Assembly (NCBI GenBank): GCA_050299855.1
Contig: JBNKWQ010000010.1
Span: forward strand, 1 to 64,000
Length of the DNA stretch: 64,000 bases
DNA from: Hahella sp050299855
GTDB taxonomy: Bacteria > Pseudomonadota > Gammaproteobacteria > Pseudomonadales > Oleiphilaceae
Direction: 5' to 3'
The notes below the pieces were generated by a model, which saw only the letters and a list, made by a program, of their open reading frames with translations, ran no database searches and was not told the DNA's origin. Shown here one piece after another: positions 43,053-51,005 of the stretch. How positions within the stretch are numbered: position 1 is the first letter of the stretch; each line of letters begins with the position of its first letter. Both the position numbers and the translations under genes were made by a program.

Positions 43053-43508
43053 TTGAATTGGTCTTCGTATGTAAATGAGAGCCTGTATTTTGCTCAGTTA
43101 CAGCTTGGTTTGATGCATAGTGCTAAGGCTGTCCCTCATAAGATCGCTGCAGAGCGTGCTGCGGTATTTTTTTTGCGGCAGGCATTTACAGGTTTTCTGA
43201 ATGAACTGGCGCATAAAAGGCGCGTTAAAGAACAGGTGAAAGATCTTGTTGAGCTTGAGCAAAAACTGGCCGTTGAATCAGCAGAAATACGCCAGTTAAA
43301 GCGTGCCGGGGAAAGTCATGGCTGGTTGGCGGAGCTGGAAGCTCTCGCATTATCTCACTCCAGGCCAAGAGCTGAGATTAGTGAAGCGCCTGATAATATA
43401 ATTGCAGTTAGTGGCGGGAATAAGGCCGCGACTGATGCTATCAGCCAGATTTTGAATGCGATGAAGCGCTGTTTTAGTGATCTGAGAGAATCCAGTACAG
43501 AATGTTAG
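43053..43508 (+). CDS. DUF6586-family protein
   Basis: A 151-residue, mostly helical cytoplasmic protein starting at TTG with TGAGGA upstream: SLYFAQLQLGLMH, AAVFFLRQAFTGFLNELAH, a K/E-rich helix, and a C-terminal AISQILNAMKRCFSDLRE. It resembles DUF6586 proteins, which in pseudomonads lie near lexA, as here. Function unknown. Confidence 0.65.
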   Translation: MNWSSYVNESLYFAQLQLGLMHSAKAVPHKIAAERAAVFFLRQAFTGFLNELAHKRRVKEQVKDLVELEQKLAVESAEIRQLKRAGESHGWLAELEALALSHSRPRAEISEAPDNIIAVSGGNKAATDAISQILNAMKRCFSDLRESSTEC

Positions 43509-43747
43509 GAGTGCTTTGCCATGGTCCAGTTCGTTGTTGCGCACTGGTTGCAACCAGATGAGAAAAGCAGAGAATTAGGGCAAACTTAAGCGCTTACACT
43601 TGGAATTTAATATTCGAAGCAGGTGGAATAGTGCTTGAATTGAGTTCTTTCGTCGCAATATATGAGAATGTAGTTATAAATTTTGTTTAGGCGTTTTACC
43701 TGTATTCTATGAGCAGGTGTCTAATCCAGAAACGGATGGAGTAAAAC

Positions 43748-43996
43748 ATGTCTTCCGGTAGTTATTTTGAAATTGTTCAACTTGCAAATGGCGATTTTGC
43801 ATTGCAGTCCGCAGGCGGTGGGCGTGAGCATCTTGTGAAAATCAGTTTTGGAGCTGATGCTAAGTCCTTTCTTGCTGACAAGGATGTCGAGGTGGCCAAT
43901 GCCATGATTACAGCGGCAATAAAAGCTGTTGGGGCTATGAGGGAAGAGGCCAGAGTTAAATCCACAATGGAATCCCCTTCTAAAACTGTACATTAG
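43748..43996 (+). CDS. Small conserved protein of unknown function
   Basis: An 82-residue acidic protein with a GGAG site 6 bp before the ATG: NGDFALQSAGGG near residues 13-24, a FGADAKSFL segment, and a Met/Ala-rich helix VANAMITAAIKAVGAM. It lies between the DUF6586 gene and lexA and is followed by an intrinsic terminator, so it is probably a real expressed gene. No function is recognised. Confidence 0.6.
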   Translation: MSSGSYFEIVQLANGDFALQSAGGGREHLVKISFGADAKSFLADKDVEVANAMITAAIKAVGAMREEARVKSTMESPSKTVH

Positions 43997-44011
43997 GTTT
44001 AGGAATTGGAG

Positions 44012-44066
44012 AACTTTCCCTGCAGGAAAGTGGCGGCTGGTCTATAGATATGCAGGGAAGTTTTTT
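44012..44066 (+). terminator. Intrinsic terminator after the small protein gene
   Basis: AACTTTCCCTGCA (44012-44024) pairs with TGCAGGGAAGTT (44051-44062) with one bulged T, followed by a run of six T. The 26-nt loop may fold further. It faces the lexA 3' end. Confidence 0.75.
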
Positions 44067-44127
44067 GATTAAGCGAGTTAACAGAGTTAACCCGCGTATA
44101 GTAAATATAATTCCCTAATGCGGGTAA

Positions 44128-44724
44128 TTAACGCCGAATTATTCCAACCCCAAGCCCTTCAATTTCAAACGGGTCGGAATTTGCGTCCACTTCAATTGGC
44201 GAAAATTCGTCATTTTCCGGAAGGAGCAATATTTTATTTTTGACTTTCTGAAGTCGTTTAACAGTGACTTCCTCACCAATTCTCGCTACGACAATTTGCC
44301 CGTTTCTTACATCAGTAGTCTTGTGGACCGCCAATAAATCCCCATCCAATATACCTGCATCTTTCATGCTTAGGCCTTTTACCCGGAGAAAGTAGTCCGC
44401 TGATGGTGAAAAGAACGTGTTTGGGACCTGGCAATAGTCCTCAATATTTTCCTGGGCAAGAATGGGATAGCCCGCGGCAACCTGACCAACAATGGGAATG
44501 CCGTCTGACATGGAATCAGGAAGTCTGATCCCTCTTGAAGCCCCAGGGACCATCTCGATAGCACCTTTCTTAGCCAAGGCTTTCAGGTGTTCTTCTGCAG
44601 CATTAGCCGAACGAAAACCAAGGCGGCTGGCAATTTCCGCACGGGTTGGTGGGTAGCCGGTTTCGTCAATGTGCTCTTTGATCAGATTGAGTACTTCTTC
44701 CTGGCGTTTGGTCAGTTTTATCAC
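44128..44724 (-). CDS. lexA: LexA repressor
   Basis: A 198-residue SOS regulator with E. coli-like spacing. The winged helix-turn-helix lies in the first 70 residues (TRAEIASRLGFRSANAAEEHLKAL). The self-cleavage bond is Ala84-Gly85 (VAAGYP), the catalytic Ser119 is in GLSMKDAGI and Lys156 is in EVTVKRL. RecA-stimulated autocleavage is thus expected. Two SOS boxes precede the gene, giving autoregulation. There is no sulA downstream, unlike the lexA-sulA pair in pseudomonads. Confidence 0.97.
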   Translation of the reverse strand: MIKLTKRQEEVLNLIKEHIDETGYPPTRAEIASRLGFRSANAAEEHLKALAKKGAIEMVPGASRGIRLPDSMSDGIPIVGQVAAGYPILAQENIEDYCQVPNTFFSPSADYFLRVKGLSMKDAGILDGDLLAVHKTTDVRNGQIVVARIGEEVTVKRLQKVKNKILLLPENDEFSPIEVDANSDPFEIEGLGVGIIRR

Positions 44725-44755
44725 GATAGCTCCAAGAGTGTGCAGAGTTGATTTA

Positions 44756-44771
44756 CTGCATGTATATCCAT
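44756..44771. promoter_or_regulatory. LexA-proximal degenerate SOS box
   Basis: CTGCATGTATATCCAT differs from the CTG-N10-CAG rule only in the last base. It lies 2 bp from the distal box, and paired boxes are normal in lexA promoters. Confidence 0.6.
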
Positions 44772-44773
44772 GG

Positions 44774-44789
44774 CTGTTAATGTATACAG
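44774..44789. promoter_or_regulatory. SOS box (LexA operator)
   Basis: CTGTTAATGTATACAG fits CTG-N10-CAG and is close to the consensus (TATA core). It is about 50 bp upstream of the lexA start and should mediate autorepression. Confidence 0.88.
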
Positions 44790-45051
44790 TATGGTGCGGT
44801 AGTTGTAAAGGGCTGGCGGGCTTGGCTTCATGTTAAGAGTCCCGATGAACAGTCTCCATTTATTTACAGCAAAGAAATTTGTTGTTGTACTTGTCCTGGC
44901 TCGAGACAATAAACATCCGGATCTTTCCCTGGCCGACGCTGTCAATTGCGGTTTGGATTGCCTATATTTGTAAATACCTCGAAGAGTCGCACGTAAGTAG
45001 CGATTCTGTATAAAAATCATAATGGAATCATCCTTAACAAGAGACTTATTC

Positions 45052-46290
45052 ATGCGGTCTGCTTTTTTTGCTACAAGTTTATTCACTTTGTCAGTTTTTT
45101 CCGCTCCTGCGTTTGCCATTGACCTACTGGCTGAAATTGGAATCGAAGGACGATATTTTCAGGAAGAGGGTGATATGGGGCAGAACCGGGATAATGGTTC
45201 GGCCTGGATAAAACCGGAATTCTATTACGAATGGAACGACGGTTATGATCGCTTTTCCCTGGTAGGCTATTACCGTCACGATGAAAACGATGATGAACGT
45301 ACCCATGGAGATTTGAGAGAAGCCAATTGGCTGCATATTGGCGAATACTGGGAAACTCGAGTAGGCGTTGGGAAGGTTTACTGGGGCGTTACGGAGTCCC
45401 AGCATCTGGTCGATATTATTAACCAGACGGATTTGGTCGAAAGCCCTGATGGCGAAGAAAAGTTGGGGCAACCAATGTTTCAGTTCTCAACAGCGCAAGA
45501 TCAGGTGGTTCTGGATTTTTACATCCTTCCATACTTCCGGGAACGCTTGTTTCCAGGTCCTGAAGGCCGATTGGGACTACCGTTTGAGCTTGATCTTGAT
45601 ACCACGAACTATGATTCAGGCCAGGAAGAAGAGCATATAGATCTTGCTGTCAGGTATGCAATTATTGGCGATGACTTCGAAGTTTCACTGTCGCATTTTG
45701 CGGGTACCAGCCGCGAGCCGATTCTGGTTTTCAATAGAAATGTGAGCAATCCCAAACTCATCCCTTATTATCCCCTGATCGAGCAGACTGGTTTGGTCAT
45801 GCAGTTGATTCAGGAAGGTTGGTTATTCAAATTTGAAGGTATCGTCAGATCCGGTTTTGGTGATCGTTATTCGGCAGTCACAACCGGATTTGAGTATACG
45901 CAAGGAGGATTGCTCGGCTCAGATATCGATCTTGGCTGGTTGCTGGAAGGCCTTTGGGATGAACGTGGGGACGAAGCCACCAGCTTTCTGGAACGGGATG
46001 TGTTTTTGGGTTGGCGCTGGGCATTTAACGATATTAATTCCACTGAGCTGCTACTCGGTGCAATCCTGGATACAGAATCAGGTGAGCAGATATATTCTAT
46101 TGAAGCCAGCCGGAGATTATTTGATGTCTTTACGGTGAATCTGGAAGTAAGAGCGTATGAAGGCGGTGACCATTTGCCAACAGATACACTGGAGAGAGTT
46201 CAAGCAGTGACAAATCCCGACGCTAATAACAAAACGGCAGGTTTGCAGACTGAAGATTATGTGCAGTTGGAAATGGTGTACTATTTCTAG
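45052..46290 (+). CDS. Outer-membrane beta-barrel protein (DUF1302-like)
   Basis: A protein of about 412 residues with signal peptide MRSAFFATSLFTL ... APAFA (start with AAGAGA). It has many alternating aromatic strands, the motif WETRVGVGKVYWGVTESQHLVDIINQTD resembling DUF1302-type barrels (G-x-x-V-x-WG ... VD-x-IN-x-x-D), and a C-terminal aromatic strand ending YVQLEMVYYF. It is an outer-membrane channel or lipid-handling barrel, possibly a partner of the DUF1329 protein. A longer start at 45022 lacks an RBS. Confidence 0.75.
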   Translation: MRSAFFATSLFTLSVFSAPAFAIDLLAEIGIEGRYFQEEGDMGQNRDNGSAWIKPEFYYEWNDGYDRFSLVGYYRHDENDDERTHGDLREANWLHIGEYWETRVGVGKVYWGVTESQHLVDIINQTDLVESPDGEEKLGQPMFQFSTAQDQVVLDFYILPYFRERLFPGPEGRLGLPFELDLDTTNYDSGQEEEHIDLAVRYAIIGDDFEVSLSHFAGTSREPILVFNRNVSNPKLIPYYPLIEQTGLVMQLIQEGWLFKFEGIVRSGFGDRYSAVTTGFEYTQGGLLGSDIDLGWLLEGLWDERGDEATSFLERDVFLGWRWAFNDINSTELLLGAILDTESGEQIYSIEASRRLFDVFTVNLEVRAYEGGDHLPTDTLERVQAVTNPDANNKTAGLQTEDYVQLEMVYYF

Positions 46291-46341
46291 CTTTATTGCG
46301 CAATACAACCTACCAAATATCGGTGTCAAACAGGCCACTTT

Positions 46342-46374
46342 AAAAGGGAGCTCTTCATTGGAGAGCTCCCTTTT
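46342..46374. terminator. Bidirectional intrinsic terminator
   Basis: Perfect 13-bp stem AAAAGGGAGCTCT / AGAGCTCCCTTTT with a 7-nt loop, between the convergent barrel and lipoprotein genes; T tail on the plus strand and its mirror on the minus strand. Confidence 0.9.
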
Positions 46375-46402
46375 ATAGGGATTAACTTCTTATTCCATCC
46401 TA

Positions 46403-47530
46403 TTAGTCATTCAGCGTGTCCAGTACAGCAGGATCGCACACTATGACCTCCTCCAAAGCCGAAGGGGTTTTGGGTTCATCGGGAACTTCCTCTATAGAGC
46501 AGTTATCACTAATGGTAAATGAGAAGACTTCGTCCAATTCTTTTACTACATTTAAAGTGCCTGAAAAAGCCCTGGTTGAACCGCAAGCAGTAACACTTAC
46601 AGACCAATTCGTAACAGGCTCCCCGTCTGCAGCGCCTGCAAAATACTCAACCTGAACTGAATATTCCCCATTTGCTATGTTATCAGTAAAGTAAATATTT
46701 TCCGGACCGTAGCCGGTGACATTGTCAAAATCCAGAAAGCCATCACCAGTCGAAGAGTTTTGATCATTCCAATATATTTTGTGATCGTCGGGTTCTATCA
46801 TCCACAAATCAATATCTGTCTGCGTATTCCAAAATAGAGTGGCGGTAATCCCCCCTGTGCCGACATTCTCAGCAGTTATTGTTCTCGCGGTATCTGGAAG
46901 TAGCCAGTTTGCATCATCATCTATACCATCAAAAGCAGTAGTCACATCAGGAGCCTCTTCGTCGCTATCTACAATAAAAGCGGCCACTGTAATATTAGAT
47001 ATAATTTGGGCTTGAATTAGATCAGGCTCTGGATCAGTGCCCTCAATAGGAAATGGCCCCCTTAAAGTAATTGTAAGCGGAAGATCACTGGATATACGGC
47101 TTGCCATCTCCAGTGAAATTGGTATAGCGAAATACTCATCAACGCCATCTAATTGGATAAACACGGCGCCGATTCGTTTACCTTCGGCTAAATCCCCTGA
47201 TACGAATAGCTCTTGAATTGATTTGTCAGTAACGACGATATTGGCAATTGTTAATCCAGTACCTGTGATAGGCGAGGGTATGGTACCTGTTATCCGCTCT
47301 CCATAATCAAAGGAAATTGCCGCTGAGAGGTCTTCTGCATCCAAAATAGGATCATTACTAAACACAGGCTGAGGTGAGTTATCTTCAACCTCCGGAACTA
47401 CTTCACAGGATCCTTCAAGATCATAGCCGGTAAGCGAGGTAATATCGCTTTCACATCCTGAAAGTGCCATTGCTATTAAGGCTATAGGTATCAACTTACG
47501 TTTAAATTGAGGATGGTTATTTCGTTTCAT
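46403..47530 (-). CDS. Lipoprotein with C-terminal YfaP/DUF2135-like domain
   Basis: A 375-residue lipoprotein (LIPIALIAMALSGC, Cys26). It is acidic and rich in beta strands; the middle part is not recognised. The C-terminal domain (about 235-350) repeats the architecture of the lipoprotein at 6568: GGITATLFWNTQTDIDLWMIEPDD, an IYWN, LDFDNVTGYGPENIYF, G-x-YSVQVEYFAG, then a final beta-rich segment. It follows a beta-barrel gene by 20 bp and so is probably its operon partner. Function unknown; outer-membrane location inferred. Confidence 0.7.
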   Translation of the reverse strand: MKRNNHPQFKRKLIPIALIAMALSGCESDITSLTGYDLEGSCEVVPEVEDNSPQPVFSNDPILDAEDLSAAISFDYGERITGTIPSPITGTGLTIANIVVTDKSIQELFVSGDLAEGKRIGAVFIQLDGVDEYFAIPISLEMASRISSDLPLTITLRGPFPIEGTDPEPDLIQAQIISNITVAAFIVDSDEEAPDVTTAFDGIDDDANWLLPDTARTITAENVGTGGITATLFWNTQTDIDLWMIEPDDHKIYWNDQNSSTGDGFLDFDNVTGYGPENIYFTDNIANGEYSVQVEYFAGAADGEPVTNWSVSVTACGSTRAFSGTLNVVKELDEVFSFTISDNCSIEEVPDEPKTPSALEEVIVCDPAVLDTLND

Positions 47531-47550
47531 GTCTTCACCTTGATAAATTT

Positions 47551-48102
47551 TCAGAAATCAGCACGAAGTCCCAGGGAGTAAGTCGATATGCTTTCGCTTT
47601 CTATATCGTTGTAGAACTGGTAATTGAATGACACAGAAATTGGCCGAAAAATGGGGTAGGACAATCCAAGAGCGTAGGTGAAGCTACTGGCATCAATGGA
47701 GTCTGTAGTTGTATTAGTGCTGTTTGGTGTAACAGTAGCCTGATAGTAGCCATATCTGGCATGAATTCTACCGTTATCAAAGATTAATAACGGACCCGAA
47801 AAAACCACGGCAGCCTGATATACATCTTCCACCTCGATAGAACTACTGGCTCCAGGAAGGTTGACGTCAAACTCGCCCAGATAACCATAGCCTGCTTCAA
47901 CACCAAATGCTTCCACGAAATAGTAGCCGGCATATGCCTTGTAGGCTTCGCTGTCATCAAGTTGATTTAGTTCTATATCTGAATATCCCCCTTCTGCACC
48001 GATGTATAAACCAATCGGTTCTGGTATTTCATCTTCTGCCATCGCTCCAATGGGCAGACAAGCCAGACTGGCGTAAGTCAGCAGGCGATTAAATATATTC
48101 AT
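47551..48102 (-). CDS. Small outer-membrane beta-barrel protein
   Basis: A protein of about 183 residues with signal peptide ending CLPIGAMA. It is an eight-strand-type barrel (OmpA-like or OmpW-like fold): GLYIGAEGGYSDIEL, AYAGYYFVEAFGVEAGYGYLG, FTYALGLSYPIFRPISVSFNYQFY, terminal strand YSLGLRADF ending in Phe. Start chosen at the ATG with GGAGAG upstream; an ATG six codons earlier is possible. First gene of a two-gene operon with the lipoprotein. Confidence 0.8.
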   Translation of the reverse strand: MNIFNRLLTYASLACLPIGAMAEDEIPEPIGLYIGAEGGYSDIELNQLDDSEAYKAYAGYYFVEAFGVEAGYGYLGEFDVNLPGASSSIEVEDVYQAAVVFSGPLLIFDNGRIHARYGYYQATVTPNSTNTTTDSIDASSFTYALGLSYPIFRPISVSFNYQFYNDIESESISTYSLGLRADF

Positions 48103-48420
48103 CTCGGTTTTACTCTCCATTGAGGGTCTTTATCTTTTGTTAAAAATGGAATGACACAAATAAAGATGCTGCTAATATGGGTGCTTTGAAAGCAGGTACT
48201 GAATCATAGGATTTTTTAATTTACGGCATAAGTCTAGATCATAAATTGCATTACATCCTGTTAATACCACATAAAATCAGCTATCTGCGGACAGAAGTTT
48301 GAACAAGTTCTATGTCTCTTAACTGCTGAGCCGGATATATCACAACATGACTCTAATGAATCCCAAAGGCTCTAAGTCCGGCAGGTCAGAGAAGGTGAGC
48401 GGTGCTAACCGCAGAGTGAC
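48103..48420. other. 318-bp intergenic region
   Basis: Between the acylphosphatase gene end and the barrel gene start, both minus strand. It holds a hairpin GCGGT-GCTA-ACCGC at 48399-48412, a weak terminator for the acylphosphatase gene, and otherwise nothing recognised. Confidence 0.4.
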
Positions 48421-48705
48421 TCAGAGAGTATCAAATCCAGTTCTCTGGTCGGCACTATTTGGGGCGGTAGCAATCAGATTTACTTCTTCTACTCGGGCGT
48501 TTTCGGGGCCCTGGTGTAGGTAGTCGATTAATTTCTCTATAGCATCCCCGGATCCACAGGCTAGCACTTCAACTTTGCCGTCTGGAAGGTTTTTGGCATA
48601 GCCTCGAATTCCGAGTGAATCTGCTACCTGTTTGGTTGATTGTCGAAACCAGACGCCTTGGACTATACCTGACACCAGTACGTGGATGTATTTTGTATCA
48701 GCCAT
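48421..48705 (-). CDS. acyP: Acylphosphatase
   Basis: A 94-residue enzyme hydrolysing acyl phosphates. Catalytic landmarks: VSGIVQGVWFRQST (phosphate-binding Arg in V-x-FR) and a conserved GYAKNLPDGKVEVLACG with the catalytic Asn. The start is chosen at the ATG with GAGAGGAAAG upstream. Normal length for the family. Confidence 0.93.
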   Translation of the reverse strand: MADTKYIHVLVSGIVQGVWFRQSTKQVADSLGIRGYAKNLPDGKVEVLACGSGDAIEKLIDYLHQGPENARVEEVNLIATAPNSADQRTGFDTL

Positions 48706-48869
48706 AGTCTTTCCTCTCAAAGACCTATCTCTATTAATCTAGAGCATAGGACGAAACTGGTATTTAATCCTAAAACAGGGATATACCCTATTCTGGCTTT
48801 GCGCTAATCTTGCGTCTAGGCCCCGAAATTTTGAATACAGAATTTTTGAACACAGTATGGAAAGTCAAA

Positions 48870-49586
48870 ATGGATAATCCCATTCTGATCGCTTCATGTG
48901 GAGATACTTTTCCCAGTATCAGGTCGAGGTATGGCAACTTTGATCTCTGGTTTTTGGATGCATTTGAGGAAGTGGGCGCTAGGGCAATTGTCTGGAATGT
49001 CCATAGGGAATTAGCGGCACCTGAAATTGATTTCAGCGGAATTCTAATTACCGGTTCCCCGGCGATGGTGACTGATAGGGCCAAGTGGTCCGAATCTCTG
49101 GGTTCTTGGCTTAAGATTCAGGAAGGAAAGGATATTCCTGTTCTCGGGGTGTGCTATGGGCATCAGCTTTTGGCTGATGTATGGGGAGGAAGGGTTGACT
49201 ATCAGCCGGATGGACGCGAAATAGGTAGTCTGTTGGTATCTCTTTCTGAAGATGCAAAACATGATCAGCTTTTTGGCTCTTTGCCAAAGAGTTTTTACGT
49301 GCACCTGACTCACGCACAATCTGTCATTTTCCCACCCCCTGGGGCAGTGATACTAGCGAAAAGCAGTCGAGTTGGGTGTCAGGCCTTCAAGCTGGGAAAA
49401 ACTGTTTGGGGAGTGCAGTTTCATCCGGAGTTTTCCAAAGAAGTAATGGCTTGTTATCTGGACGAGTATAAGTCCCAGATTCCTCCTGGATTTCGTTTAC
49501 AACTGCAAAATCACCTCCACGACTGCACAGAAGCCAGGTCCATTCTCCATGAATTCGCCAGAATATGTCTGCACAGGCAGTCTTGA
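48870..49586 (+). CDS. Class I glutamine amidotransferase-like protein
   Basis: About 238 residues with the triad of class I amidotransferases: nucleophile elbow GVCYGHQLLAD (Cys), and WGVQFHPEFSKEV (His and Glu). It resembles the stand-alone GMP-synthase-like amidotransferases (YfeJ/PuuD-like group). Start set at ATG with GGAAAG; a longer frame from 48810 has no RBS. The synthetase partner, if any, is not in the window. Confidence 0.85.
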   Translation: MDNPILIASCGDTFPSIRSRYGNFDLWFLDAFEEVGARAIVWNVHRELAAPEIDFSGILITGSPAMVTDRAKWSESLGSWLKIQEGKDIPVLGVCYGHQLLADVWGGRVDYQPDGREIGSLLVSLSEDAKHDQLFGSLPKSFYVHLTHAQSVIFPPPGAVILAKSSRVGCQAFKLGKTVWGVQFHPEFSKEVMACYLDEYKSQIPPGFRLQLQNHLHDCTEARSILHEFARICLHRQS

Positions 49587-49623
49587 TTAACAGGCAATCT
49601 TGATTAAAAAAGTACCTGCAACG

Positions 49624-50106
49624 CTACCACCAATACTTACCAAATAGCTGCGGATTAGCCCAATGGTCCGAATTGTTCCAGGTTCTGCGGGGATTGTAGC
49701 TATCAATATCGTAGCCGTAGCAGCAAAGATTTCTAGCGTCCTGTTTGAACTCCATCAACCGCTTAAATCCTAATCCAATAAGAAATGAAAACTCCCATTG
49801 GGTGCATTTGCTGTGGTCGATAAAAAGTAGAACATGAGGGATCAGGTGATTTCGGATATCGGCAAGCAGCTTTCGTCCTTCTTCGACAGGCAGCTTTTCC
49901 AGGTAGTCGCTGATCACAACGGCCTGAGGCAGGTCTTCGTCTAATGACAGATATGCATGGCTCAGAAGATGAGTTACCCGGCATCGCTCACGATTCTGTC
50001 TTTCATTCAATACCGGCGGTAACTGTTGCCCCAGGGTGATCAGCTTACTAATGGAATAGGAGTTCAGCCAATCCTGAAGAAATAAAATAGGTGAGGGTGC
50101 TTGCAT
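49624..50106 (-). CDS. DUF6231-like protein
   Basis: A 160-residue cytoplasmic protein with PQAVVISDYLEKLPVEEGRKLLADIRNHLIPHVLLFID and a highly patterned C-terminus YNPRRTWNNSDHWANP. I associate this ending with DUF6231, known from pseudomonads; no function is known. It starts 12 bp after a strong minus-strand terminator hairpin, an odd arrangement described in the findings. Confidence 0.55.
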   Translation of the reverse strand: MQAPSPILFLQDWLNSYSISKLITLGQQLPPVLNERQNRERCRVTHLLSHAYLSLDEDLPQAVVISDYLEKLPVEEGRKLLADIRNHLIPHVLLFIDHSKCTQWEFSFLIGLGFKRLMEFKQDARNLCCYGYDIDSYNPRRTWNNSDHWANPQLFGKYWW

Positions 50107-50117
50107 ATAAATAGACC

Positions 50118-50143
50118 AAAAAAAAGCGCTGATCCTTCAGCGC
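50118..50143 (-). terminator. Intrinsic terminator just upstream of the DUF6231-like gene
   Basis: On the minus strand GCGCTGA-AGGA-TCAGCGC is followed by eight T. This is a textbook Rho-independent terminator, ending 11 bp before the ATG. It must end a short minus-strand RNA that begins upstream, or attenuate the gene. Confidence 0.75.
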
Positions 50144-50350
50144 ATTATTCTTACTGATTCGTTGTAAGACTATAAGAGCAGGATAAAGACGAAATGAAAA
50201 GGACCTGAATAGCTTCAGATCAATTAAAGTTTAGTTCATGCACTCTGGTACGTTAGACACATTATCCATTAAACTCAGTTCTTTATTCACGTCTGGCAAT
50301 ATCAGCTAGAAATCATCTGCAGTAATGGATGTAACCCCTTCAATTCAGGA
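50144..50350 (-). ncRNA. Candidate small RNA or attenuator leader
   Basis: The only transcript that the T8 terminator at 50118-50143 could end must start in this gene-free stretch. It contains an internal hairpin CTGAA-TAGC-TTCAG (50205-50218). Promoter elements are only weak (TATAGT near 50168-50173 on the minus strand). Not verified; could equally be a 5' leader of the DUF6231-like gene. Confidence 0.3.
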
Positions 50351-50356
50351 GTGATT

Positions 50357-50914
50357 ATGAAAGCGGCAGTTTTATTACAAAGAGCTATATTCGGACTGGT
50401 TTTATTCATGTCCGGCTGGGTACAAGCGCAAGATGCTTTGACGGAAGAGCTGGTGGATCGCTGGATCTCATCACAGAAGGCAATGTCTGACTGGGGCGAC
50501 CAACATGCTGACAAGATGGATGAATTGCAGCATGACGGAATACCGAATTCGGTAGCAGAGTTCTTGCAGCCGTTGCGGACTACGGACCTTTATGATGAAG
50601 CGGAAAATATACTCGAAGGGTATGGATTTGACTCCCCTGAAGATTGGGCCGAGGTGTCGCTACGTATTATGCATGCGATGGGAGCCGTGCAGATGGAGGG
50701 CCAAGCTATGAACTATGACATACAGGCGCAGATAGAACAGATGCAAAATGATCCCAACATTCCAGCGGAACAGAAGGAAATGATGCTGAAAATGATGCAA
50801 CAGGGGATGCAAATGATGGAAATGGCTAAAAATGCTCCGAAAGCGGATGTTGACGCGATTCGTCCTCAGCTTGACAAAATAATGGAGTTTTTTGAGGGGG
50901 AAGATGGCCAATAG
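50357..50914 (+). CDS. Secreted Met/Gln-rich protein of unknown function
   Basis: A 185-residue protein with a Sec signal (AIFGLVLFMSGWVQAQ) and AGGAG upstream. The mature part is helical and acidic, ending in a Met- and Gln-rich helix (EMMLKMMQQGMQMMEMA, about 140-160). The Met clusters could bind metal or chaperone membrane lipids, but no family is recognised. Followed by an intrinsic terminator. Confidence 0.7.
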   Translation: MKAAVLLQRAIFGLVLFMSGWVQAQDALTEELVDRWISSQKAMSDWGDQHADKMDELQHDGIPNSVAEFLQPLRTTDLYDEAENILEGYGFDSPEDWAEVSLRIMHAMGAVQMEGQAMNYDIQAQIEQMQNDPNIPAEQKEMMLKMMQQGMQMMEMAKNAPKADVDAIRPQLDKIMEFFEGEDGQ

Positions 50915-50917
50915 CTG

Positions 50918-50941
50918 CAAGGCTACCAGACGGTAGCCTTG
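50918..50941 (+). terminator. Intrinsic terminator after the Met-rich protein gene
   Basis: Stem CAAGGCTACC / GGTAGCCTTG, AGAC loop, then TTTAATTTT. It begins 3 bp after the stop. Confidence 0.85.
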
Positions 50942-51005
50942 TTTAATTTTCTGGCCGCCGTCAACACCAGATAGCGCCGAATCTGATTCACCTGTTTGTA
51001 ATACT

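Larger units (their letters stand above)
44725..45051. other. 327-bp divergent region between lexA and the barrel gene
   Basis: The SOS boxes lie within the first 65 bp next to lexA. The remaining ~260 bp show no gene or clear motif and must hold the promoter of the plus-strand barrel gene. Confidence 0.45.

Noticed and set aside
43544..43557. CTGGTTGCAACCAG as an SOS box
   Set aside because: It has CTG-N8-CAG, not the required CTG-N10-CAG, and lacks the TATA core; kept only as an unnamed palindrome.
43700..43720. CTG-(TATTCTATGAG)-CAG near 43.7 kb as a LexA site
   Set aside because: The spacer is 11 bp, one more than allowed, and the sequence is not symmetric.
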